From: Verrucomicrobiota bacterium
GTDB lineage: Bacteria > Verrucomicrobiota > Verrucomicrobiia > Chthoniobacterales > UBA10450
DNA length: 30,819 bases
Direction of reading: 5' to 3'
Assembly: GCA_003219355.1 (NCBI GenBank)
Contig: QHOQ01000019.1
Coordinates: 1 to 30,819, forward strand
Part shown: in pieces, positions 24,358 to 30,819 of the stretch
How positions within the stretch are numbered: position 1 is the first letter of the stretch
Layout of the letters: each line of letters opens with the position of its first letter
Translations under genes and position numbers: made by a program
The notes under the pieces: model-generated
What the model was told of the DNA's origin: nothing
The model's database searches: none
What the model saw: only the letters and a program-made list of their open reading frames with translations

Positions 24358-26094
24358 ATGACGGATAATTTTTCTACTAATCGCCCGTTCTTATGCGGAG
24401 AAGCGTCGATCGAGACTTCCCCGAGATCGAAGATCCTGTACGGATTGCTGCTCCTCGCAATCTGCGTTGGCGCTTGTTTCGCACCTCCGTCGGCAAAAGG
24501 GGAGATCGCCCAACCGAGCGGAACGGCTAACGCTACCGATCACGTCAAACGCGCTCCCAGCATTAACGCCACACCGGAGCGCGTGACGGTCGGCGTTGAG
24601 CCCGGGCGCAGTGAGATCCGGTGGGATACAGGAGACGGATCAGTCGGTTTTGTTTACGTATCCACGAATGGTGAGAAACGTACGCTTTTTGCTACGGGTC
24701 CTACAGGAAGAGCGACCGCCCCATGGATCAAACGCGCTAGCTACCTCTTCGAACTCTACAGAGACGTGGAACAGCGGACTTTGCTCGCGGCAGTGACGAT
24801 CTCTGGAGTCTCAGCGCTCAAAGTCTCGCCCAAAGCCTCACTTAAGGTCTCTCCACTCACCACATTATGGCAGAACAATGCGCAATGGTTGTTAGCTGCG
24901 GTCGCCCTGGTGGTTTTGTACTTCGCGGTCTACTTTAGTACGCCAGGAGAAATGCGCACAGGGTTCCCTGCTGAGCCTTCTACTTCCCCTCGCCAGCTTC
25001 ACGTCGTCCGGAATCTGCTGCTCGGCCTGGTCGTGTTCGCTTGTGTCGACGGTGCCATCTTCCATACAGAATTGTATACCTCAATTTTGGCTCCAGATTC
25101 GTTCGCCGGGAGAATGGCGATACTCACAAGAGCTGAAAAGGAACGCGTCTCATCTGGCCTAAAGGAGGTGCTCGTCGTGGGAGATTCCCGGGTCGCGGAA
25201 GGGTTCTCTGCCACGGCTGCCGATAAGCTAGGCTCCGAGGGCGGGTTCAAGTTTGTGAGTCTGGCAGAGCCGGCCTCATCTATCGACATATGGTACTATA
25301 TGCTGCGGGAAATTGATCCTACTGCACGACGTTACTCCGCGATCGTCATTCCGTATGGTTACGGCTACAACCGACGCCGCGGTCAACTTTTGAAAATTCC
25401 CATGGCCGCCCCGCTCCTACGGTATAGTGATTGCTTCGATTTTACTTCTAGTTTTGAGGAATGGTCGGATCGTTTCCGAGCGTTCACGGCATGCATCCTC
25501 CGAGGATCGGCGCTTCAAAGTGATGTTATCGATCTTTTCGAACATCCTGCCGTGCGTGCGGAAAGCATTCGATCGGAGCACAAACGCATTCTCGCGCGCG
25601 CTGCATATAAGGGTCGGGCCGACGACATCGCAGGTACTTCCTATGATCCAAATACGGGCCAAATAACCTTCCCGTCGCGGCTAACAGAGACTCAGAGAGA
25701 AGCTATTAAGGGCAGCCTACAGGAGCCCTCGCAATCGGAGAGTGAGCAATTAATAGCACTGCAACGCCAGTGGATTCGCCGGATCCTAAAGCGCTATTCG
25801 AACAGTCCGACTGCAATCGTGCTTGTGCCCACGCCCCGAGGACCATTTGGACGGTTTTCGCGGACTTCAATGGCTTATCAGACTTTTTTCTCCGGCATGA
25901 CGATGGACAAACCCATTTTGTCACTTCCAGAACACACGTTCGACTTCCTCGAGGCTCCCGAATATTATTTTGATGGCTACCATGTTAACGCAAAAGGCCG
26001 GCAGAAGTTTACCGAGACAGTGGTGGCGGAGTTAGTCAAGCAGTTGAAGCCGGCGAATTCTGCGCACTTTGCCTCCGACCCTGAGCAGTTCTGA
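24358..26094 (+). CDS. Membrane protein with Ig-like and SGNH/GDSL-like domains (DltD/AlgX-type)
   Basis: The 578-aa protein has a hydrophobic N-terminal segment (ILYGLLLLAICVGACFA). A beta-sandwich domain follows with IRWDTGDGSVGFVYVSTNGE, then two more membrane helices (WLLAAVALVVLYFAVYF and NLLLGLVVFACVDGAIF). The exported SGNH-like domain begins at VLVVGDSRVAEGF (nucleophile Ser in GDS) and ends at YYFDGYHVNAKGRQKF (Asp and His of the acid-base pair). In DltD and AlgX-like systems such proteins take an acyl group from an MBOAT and place it on a polymer. An MBOAT gene lies 1.8 kb downstream with a ketosynthase and ACP between. I preferred ATG 24358 over GTG 24316; both are possible. Confidence 0.75.
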   Translation: MTDNFSTNRPFLCGEASIETSPRSKILYGLLLLAICVGACFAPPSAKGEIAQPSGTANATDHVKRAPSINATPERVTVGVEPGRSEIRWDTGDGSVGFVYVSTNGEKRTLFATGPTGRATAPWIKRASYLFELYRDVEQRTLLAAVTISGVSALKVSPKASLKVSPLTTLWQNNAQWLLAAVALVVLYFAVYFSTPGEMRTGFPAEPSTSPRQLHVVRNLLLGLVVFACVDGAIFHTELYTSILAPDSFAGRMAILTRAEKERVSSGLKEVLVVGDSRVAEGFSATAADKLGSEGGFKFVSLAEPASSIDIWYYMLREIDPTARRYSAIVIPYGYGYNRRRGQLLKIPMAAPLLRYSDCFDFTSSFEEWSDRFRAFTACILRGSALQSDVIDLFEHPAVRAESIRSEHKRILARAAYKGRADDIAGTSYDPNTGQITFPSRLTETQREAIKGSLQEPSQSESEQLIALQRQWIRRILKRYSNSPTAIVLVPTPRGPFGRFSRTSMAYQTFFSGMTMDKPILSLPEHTFDFLEAPEYYFDGYHVNAKGRQKFTETVVAELVKQLKPANSAHFASDPEQF

Positions 26095-26245
26095 ACCCAC
26101 TCCTTGTCGGCGGAAAACTTTTGCTCATAGGTTGCCAATGCAAGAAAGCGCGATAAAATGACCGCCCCAATCCCGGACCCACACAGCACCCTAGGCCAGA
26201 GATTTGCTTTTGGTCCAGATCAATAAAATTTCAACATATCAAATA

Positions 26246-27490
26246 ATGAAAAGGCCGCGCGTCGTCATCACTGGCTTGGGGATTATCGCCTCCAACGGTG
26301 TGGGAACGCAGGCATTTTGGGAAGCAAATAAGCAAGGCCTCTCCGGAACCGGTGCGCTCACGCGCTTTGATCACCACGATCTTGATTCCAGAGTCGCCAG
26401 CGAGGTCAACAATTTTGACCCCTCGCAATTTATGCCCGGAAACGTGGCCGAACGCGTAGACCGCTTCGTTCATTTTGGTTTGGCTTGCACGCAGATGGCC
26501 CTGGCTGACAGCGTGTTGGATCTAAGCAAAGAAGATAAATACAGGGTCGGTTCCGTTATCGGCTCGGGTTTGGGTGGGCTTTTATTCCACGAACAGCAGA
26601 TGATGCTCGCCTATGAAAGAGACACGCTCCGCTTAAATCCTGCGTGCGTGCCGCGGATTACACCGAATGCCGTTTCAAGCCACATCGCCATCCAATACGG
26701 CGTGCTAGGGCCGAACATGGTGATCTCAACCGCCTGTGCTTCCGGCGCCCATGCTGTCGGAGAGGCGTTTCGAAAAATCCAGTATGGTGAGATGGATGTG
26801 TGCATTTCCGGTGGGGTGGAAGCGCCGCTGACGGTCTTTACCTTTGGCGCGTATTGCCGTTTAAGAGTTGTATCGAGGAGAAATGATGCTCCCCAAGAGG
26901 CCTCGCGCCCGTTCGATCTACACCGCGACGGCTTTGTTTTGGGCGAAGGCGCTGCGGTGTTGATTCTGGAAGAATTGGAACATGCCTTAAAAAGGAACGC
27001 CCCGATTTATGCGGAAGTAAAGGGCTATGCCAGCAATTCTGGTGGGTATCATATTGTGATACCCGATCCTGAGGGGGCGGATGCCTGCCGGGCCATGGCT
27101 GACGCTATTGAAGATGCTGGGGTTAGCACCAGTGATATTGATTATATCAACGCTCATGCCACCTCTACGGGCGCTAATGACCGCACTGAGACCAAAGCTA
27201 TCAAGGCCTTGTTCGGCAAGCGCGCTTATGAGATTCCAGTTTCGTCGACCAAATCCATGATCGGCCACACCATCGGAGCAGCCGGAGCAATCGAAGCGGC
27301 GGTCTGCGCGCTCGCCATCAAGGAACAGTTCGTGCCGCCCACGATAAACTATAAGGATAAGGATCCGGAGTGTGATCTGGATTATGTGCCAGGTCAGGGC
27401 CGAGCGGCAGCGCTAAATACAGTATTGTCCAATTCATTCGGGTTCGGCAATTGCAATGCCTGTTTGATCTTTTCAAAATTCAGGGACTGA
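26246..27490 (+). CDS. Beta-ketoacyl-ACP synthase II-like (FabF-type) ketosynthase
   Basis: A 414-aa thiolase-fold condensing enzyme. The triad is complete: Cys164 in STACASG, His304 in NAHATSTGAND, His341 in SMIGHTIGAAG. A DGFVLGEGAAVLILEE block and C-terminal LSNSFGFGNCNACL also match FabF. It therefore should be able to condense acyl-ACP with malonyl-ACP. I chose ATG 26246 (MKRPRVVITGLGIIASNG), the usual family start. It lies 5 bp before a dedicated ACP gene and between SGNH and MBOAT genes, not in a fatty-acid operon, so it is probably specialised for a particular acyl chain. It could also be a housekeeping FabF displaced here. Confidence 0.9.
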   Translation: MKRPRVVITGLGIIASNGVGTQAFWEANKQGLSGTGALTRFDHHDLDSRVASEVNNFDPSQFMPGNVAERVDRFVHFGLACTQMALADSVLDLSKEDKYRVGSVIGSGLGGLLFHEQQMMLAYERDTLRLNPACVPRITPNAVSSHIAIQYGVLGPNMVISTACASGAHAVGEAFRKIQYGEMDVCISGGVEAPLTVFTFGAYCRLRVVSRRNDAPQEASRPFDLHRDGFVLGEGAAVLILEELEHALKRNAPIYAEVKGYASNSGGYHIVIPDPEGADACRAMADAIEDAGVSTSDIDYINAHATSTGANDRTETKAIKALFGKRAYEIPVSSTKSMIGHTIGAAGAIEAAVCALAIKEQFVPPTINYKDKDPECDLDYVPGQGRAAALNTVLSNSFGFGNCNACLIFSKFRD

Positions 27491-27495
27491 CCCAA

Positions 27496-27756
27496 ATGGA
27501 TCATTACGCGCAGGTCGAGCAAACCGTTAAGGAGATCTTGGCGAAACAGTTGAAGATCGATACGGCCAATATAAAGCCCGAGGTGTTGCTGGCGGAGGAT
27601 TTGCGAATGGATTCATTCGGAGCGCTCGAAACTGCCTTTGAACTGGAAGACAAGTTCGCTATTCAGATTCCAAACGAGGTGCTCTTTAATGTGAAAACAG
27701 TGAAGGACATTGTAGATTATATCGCCGAACAGACTCAAGGTAAGGCGAACACATAG
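27496..27756 (+). CDS. Acyl carrier protein
   Basis: The 86-aa four-helix carrier has its phosphopantetheine site at Ser40 in EDLRMDSFGALE; DSF replaces the common DSL. The flanking LKIDTANIKPEVLL and acidic helix II (FELEDKFAIQIPNEVLF) match ACPs. The start ATG 27496 lies 5 bp after the ketosynthase stop, so the two are co-translated. It probably shuttles the acyl chain made by the ketosynthase to the MBOAT protein, as DltC does for D-alanine. A phosphopantetheinyl transferase must come from elsewhere in the genome. Confidence 0.92.
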   Translation: MDHYAQVEQTVKEILAKQLKIDTANIKPEVLLAEDLRMDSFGALETAFELEDKFAIQIPNEVLFNVKTVKDIVDYIAEQTQGKANT

Positions 27757-27911
27757 TGGCTGTTAGATTCTCTGTCCTAATAAACGCGCGATTAGGTGAA
27801 GACATAAGATCTATGCAGTTGGATCGACCGAAGTAATGGTGCCTGAATTAATCAGGCTCTCATAATCGACTAATTCTAAACATTCTGCTTCCACTCGACT
27901 AGCTGTCCCTG

Positions 27912-29321
27912 ATGTTATTCAACAGTTTTCAATACTGGATCTTTTTTTTGATCGTGCTGGCGCTGTTTTACAGTGTGCCATTCCGCGTCGGCAAAGTTCT
28001 TCTCCTATGTGCCAGCTATGTCTTTTACATGTGGTGGGATCCCCGGTTTATCGTGCTGATCCTCACTTCAACTATAGTTGACTATTGGCTAGGAATTCTA
28101 CTGGAATCGGCGAGCGGTCGCCGGAAAAAATTACTGCTTGTTGTTAGCCTTGTAGTCAACCTGGGAATTCTGGGCTTTTTCAAATATTATAACTTCTTCG
28201 CTGGCTCGCTAGCTACGCTGCTCCATCTGCCCCAATCCTCAGTCATTTTACAAATCATTCTTCCTGTCGGAATCAGCTTCTACACGTTTGCCAGCCTTTC
28301 TTACACGATTGACGTTTATTGGGGAAAGATGAAGGCAGTAAGAAACTTCATCGATTACGCTTTCTTCATTGCCTTCTTCCCCCACTTGATCGCAGGTCCG
28401 ATCATTCGTGGACGGCAATTCATCTCTCAAATTCAGAACTGGCGGCGGCCCGCAACCGTCGTCGTCCAAAGTGGAATCGTCCTTATCCTTTCCGGCCTTC
28501 TAAAAAAGATAGTCTTCGCTGACCGATTTGCGATCGTTTCTGACAAATACTTCGGCGATTTAGGCGGGCACCCGGGTTGGCTGTCTGCATGGTCGGGCTG
28601 CGTTGCATTCGCTCTTCAGGTTTTCTTCGATTTCTCCGGTTATACGGATATTGCTCGCGGTTGCGCTAAGCTGCTCGGCTTTGAGTTTCCGCTTAATTTC
28701 GCCCGCCCAGCCTTATCCAGGAACCCACCCGACTTGTGGCAGAGGTGGCATATTACGCTCTCTTTGTGGTTGCGGGACTATTTGTTTATGCCGCTCAGTC
28801 GCCGGAGAAGAGGGCGATTCGCTTTATATCGCAACCTTATACTCGTCATGGTGCTCGTCGGGTTATGGCATGGTGCTAACTGGACATTCGTTTTGTGGGG
28901 AGCTTATCATGGTGTTCTACTCCTTAGCCATCGGGTTTTCGACCGGGCAACCGCTGGGACCCTGCTTTCGGAGGTTATGAGAAAACGCTTATTCGTGCCG
29001 TTTAGCGTTGCTCTAATGTTTCTGTGCTACGCAGTAAGCGTCGCGTTCTTTCGTGCCAGCACGCTACAAGACAGCGCGTTTATTTTGCGTGGAATGTTCG
29101 GTTTTCACCACGTAACTGGCAACTTCCTGTTTACAACCGGCACGGTGGTGCTCTTTTTCATTTCCCTGTTTTTAGCGGTTGCCCAGGAGCGTAACCAGTT
29201 CATTGACCGGCTAGCCCTGGCTCCGGCACGCGTCCAAATCCCGGCATACGTCTGCGTATTTCTGACGCTCGAGCTGTTTCCGGTTACCGATCAAGTTCCA
29301 TTTGTTTATTTCCAGTTTTAG
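27912..29321 (+). CDS. MBOAT-family O-acyltransferase (DltB/AlgI-like)
   Basis: A 469-aa polytopic membrane acyltransferase. It starts MLFNSFQYWIFFLIVLALFY, a signature beginning of the AlgI-like group. Conserved blocks are YASYTID-like FASLSYTIDVYWG, FPHLIAGPIIRGRQFISQI, LWQRWHITLSLWLRDYLFMP and the catalytic His in GLWHGANWTFVLWGAYHG. The C-terminus PFVYFQF is also typical. It moves an acyl group across the membrane to an exported acceptor. It follows the ACP by 155 bp, and the same-strand SGNH partner lies upstream, so a four-gene acylation cluster is likely. The acceptor (polysaccharide, lipid or protein) is unknown. Confidence 0.92.
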   Translation: MLFNSFQYWIFFLIVLALFYSVPFRVGKVLLLCASYVFYMWWDPRFIVLILTSTIVDYWLGILLESASGRRKKLLLVVSLVVNLGILGFFKYYNFFAGSLATLLHLPQSSVILQIILPVGISFYTFASLSYTIDVYWGKMKAVRNFIDYAFFIAFFPHLIAGPIIRGRQFISQIQNWRRPATVVVQSGIVLILSGLLKKIVFADRFAIVSDKYFGDLGGHPGWLSAWSGCVAFALQVFFDFSGYTDIARGCAKLLGFEFPLNFARPALSRNPPDLWQRWHITLSLWLRDYLFMPLSRRRRGRFALYRNLILVMVLVGLWHGANWTFVLWGAYHGVLLLSHRVFDRATAGTLLSEVMRKRLFVPFSVALMFLCYAVSVAFFRASTLQDSAFILRGMFGFHHVTGNFLFTTGTVVLFFISLFLAVAQERNQFIDRLALAPARVQIPAYVCVFLTLELFPVTDQVPFVYFQF

Positions 29322-29575
29322 ACTGGAGATCCGCGAACGCGCACCGCCCAGGCTCTGGGCGATTGTGGGGAAATTCGGAGTTCTCGCTAGGCCAGTACTT
29401 TGGCCGATTCTATCTCAAACGAGATTTCCGCATCCTGCCGACTTTTTTGGTTTTCTTTCCGATAGCTGTCGCACTCTATTTTGGCTTCCCGCGCAAACAG
29501 TCGCTACCGACTGGCGGTGAAGCCAAAATGCCCGAAATGTGCTTCGAGACCGTCTGCCGGGAAACTTGGATCAAC
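29322..29575. other. Short gap after the MBOAT gene with one hydrophobic frame
   Basis: A GTG-started plus frame at 29363-29599 contains a hydrophobic stretch (ILPTFLVFFPIAVALYFGFP) preceded by FGRFYLKRDF. It looks like part of a membrane protein but overlaps the end of the fasciclin gene and has no start signal. It may be a remnant. Confidence 0.3.
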
Positions 29576-30052
29576 CTATTGTGTCGATGGCGGCAATAAC
29601 ACTTTGTCGATGACATGGATCACGCCGTTGGACGCCTTCACGTCGGCTTTAGTCACGTGAGCATCGTTAACCATTACTTCTTTATTAGTGACCTTAATGT
29701 CGAGAGTGGCGCCATTAACCGTCGGCACTTTCTTCGTCGTCAACTGTTCAGAAGTGATGGCACCGTTAAGGATGTGATAGGTGAGGAGTTTGCCAAGCTT
29801 TTCTTTGTTCTCAGGTTTCAAATAGTCCTGCAGCATTCCAGGCGGCAGTTTGCCGAATGCTTCGTCAGTCGGCGCGAATACAGTGTACGGGCCCTTCTCT
29901 TTGAGCATCGCCGCCTTGCCAGCGACGTTCAACGCCGCCATGCAGGTGTTCAACTGGCCGGTGCTCCTGGCGGTACCGATGATGTCGTCGTCGGCCTGCG
30001 CCGTGAACGCAAGCGCCAGGAGCGCAGTGCACAATAAGATATTTTTTTTCAT
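29576..30052 (-). CDS. Secreted fasciclin-domain (FAS1) protein
   Basis: The 158-aa protein has a signal peptide (MKKNILLCTALLALAFTAQA) and a single FAS1 domain. The conserved H1 block reads GPYTVFAPTDEAFGKLP, then LLTYHILNGAITSEQL, and the H2 block ends ASNGVIHVIDKVLLPP. Single-domain bacterial FAS1 proteins are adhesion or surface proteins of uncertain partner. Length is normal for a one-domain protein. It converges with the MBOAT gene. Confidence 0.95.
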   Translation of the reverse strand: MKKNILLCTALLALAFTAQADDDIIGTARSTGQLNTCMAALNVAGKAAMLKEKGPYTVFAPTDEAFGKLPPGMLQDYLKPENKEKLGKLLTYHILNGAITSEQLTTKKVPTVNGATLDIKVTNKEVMVNDAHVTKADVKASNGVIHVIDKVLLPPSTQ

Positions 30053-30394
30053 TGGTTTTTTGTTCTACGAATTAAGTGAAGCAAGCTCCCTGCGCCAAGT
30101 ATTTCAGCGCAATGCGGCGCATACATTAACGGCCGGATGAGCTTGTTTTGTAACGTGATACCTGCGTCAAAAGCTTTGTCAATTCCCACCTGCCTGACTG
30201 GTCACTGCCACCCCTGCCGGTGGAGCTGGCGCATTACCAATGAAGCAATTCGACACGGTATACCCAGTTACGCAGATTCTTTGCTCCGCTCTGGCAAGGA
30301 ATTATAAACTTTCCATCTAGCGTGAAAATTCTACCGTCCGCCTTTCTTTCCGATATTATTCTCTCGTGCAAATACGGTGAACGCCACTTAGGAA
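30053..30394. other. 342-bp gap, no gene recognised
   Basis: It lies between the divergent fasciclin and VanZ-type genes and must contain their promoters. A small stem (CCACC...GGTGG near 30210-30226) is the only visible structure. A 60-codon minus frame at 30234-30416 overlaps the VanZ gene start and has no recognisable domain. Confidence 0.4.
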
Positions 30395-30819
30395 ATGACG
30401 CACTCGCGCTTGGCACAATACTGGATGCCAGTATTCATTTGGTTGGCGCTGATCTACGTCGGATCGACTGATCTGATGTCGGCCGAACATACGTCGCGCT
30501 TTTTCGTTCCGGTTTTGCGCTGGTTGAACCCGGAGATTACCGCGGACGCGATTGCGAAAGTCCAGTTTTTTGTGCGCAAGCTCGCGCATCTGACAGAGTA
30601 TGCGATTCTCGCGGCACTTTTGTGGCGGGCAGTTTACCGTGGAACCAATCTTAAAACAAGGATGTCGACGGTGTTCGTGACCGCTTCGGTTGTTTCGATA
30701 CTGATTGCTGCGTCAGATGAGTTTCATCAGTCGTTTGTCTCGTCGCGAACCGCTTCAGCTGGCGATGTCCTCATCGACATGATCGGAGCGATCATTGGGC
30801 TGATGCTCGGTTGGTCGTT
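30395..30819 (+). CDS. VanZ-family membrane protein, truncated by window end
   Basis: Translation from ATG 30395 gives MTHSRLAQYWMPVFIWLALI, then GSTDLMSAEHTSRFFVPVLR, FVRKLAHLTEYAILAALLWR and ASDEFHQSFVSSRTASAGDV followed by a hydrophobic DMIGAIIGLMLGW. The KLAHLTEYAIL and DEFHQSFVSSRTASAGDVLID blocks are VanZ hallmarks. An in-frame TAG six bases upstream of the ATG fixes the start. The 141 codons seen are near full length, and the stop lies beyond the window. Bacterial VanZ-like proteins have no settled function outside teicoplanin resistance. Confidence 0.85.
   Translation, partial: MTHSRLAQYWMPVFIWLALIYVGSTDLMSAEHTSRFFVPVLRWLNPEITADAIAKVQFFVRKLAHLTEYAILAALLWRAVYRGTNLKTRMSTVFVTASVVSILIAASDEFHQSFVSSRTASAGDVLIDMIGAIIGLMLGWS

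Noticed and set aside
30234..30416. 60-codon minus frame upstream of the VanZ gene
   Set aside because: Overlaps the VanZ start and has no recognisable features; may be chance.
1..30819. tRNA, rRNA, CRISPR array, integrase or intact insertion sequence
   Set aside because: I scanned by eye for T-loop motifs, regularly spaced repeats and transposase or integrase signatures and found none; a covariance-model search would be needed to exclude small RNAs.

Overview
The window looks like a chromosomal segment of a soil-type verrucomicrobium, probably Chthoniobacterales-like. This is inference from gene content and from secreted proteins that resemble ones I associate with that group; no rRNA or tRNA gene is present to settle it. 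GC is moderate, genes are short and closely packed on both strands, and there is no phage, integron, CRISPR or intact insertion sequence. The accessory character comes from small duplications, gene remnants and short palindromic repeats.

Left part (1-9.9 kb): a B12-binding radical SAM protein of the hopanoid C-3 methylase type (minus strand), a small secreted protein, and a quinone/electrophile-detoxification neighbourhood made of an MhqO-type ring-cleaving dioxygenase, an MhqD-type esterase and a TMEM175-type channel, coupled by ATGA overlaps, facing a nitroreductase with a frameshifted GNAT gene. Then come a MOSC protein, a frameshifted ChaA-type Ca2+/H+ antiporter, a methyltransferase and an HD-domain protein.

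Middle-left (9.9-14.4 kb): a duplicated two-gene unit (58-aa cytoplasmic protein plus a secreted threonine-rich 110-120-aa protein plus terminator) flanks an L,D-transpeptidase, a secreted trypsin-like peptidase, a remnant of a second peptidase copy and a free-standing lipoprotein resembling the peptidase's N-terminal domain. One unit is intact and the other has a decayed first gene. A DUF72 gene remnant lies beside the first unit, with a full-length paralogue about 10 kb away.

Middle (14.5-19.9 kb): a tightly overlapping five-gene operon matching the E. coli ynbABCD set with an added PlsC-type acyltransferase: CDP-alcohol phosphotransferase, CDP-diglyceride synthetase, acyltransferase, alpha/beta hydrolase-methyltransferase fusion and PAP2-dual-specificity phosphatase fusion (frameshifted here). 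Together they look like a self-contained phospholipid head-group pathway whose product I cannot name.

Right part (19.9-30.8 kb): a small membrane protein, DUF72, a 50-aa membrane protein, YggS, DUF971, a type I mannose-6-phosphate isomerase, then a second candidate system: an SGNH-like membrane protein with an Ig-like domain, a FabF-type ketosynthase with a complete Cys-His-His triad, a dedicated acyl carrier protein and an MBOAT acyltransferase. Its parts resemble DltB/DltC/DltD or AlgI/AlgX export-acylation machinery, but with a ketosynthase. A fasciclin-domain protein and a VanZ-family gene cut by the window edge close the segment.
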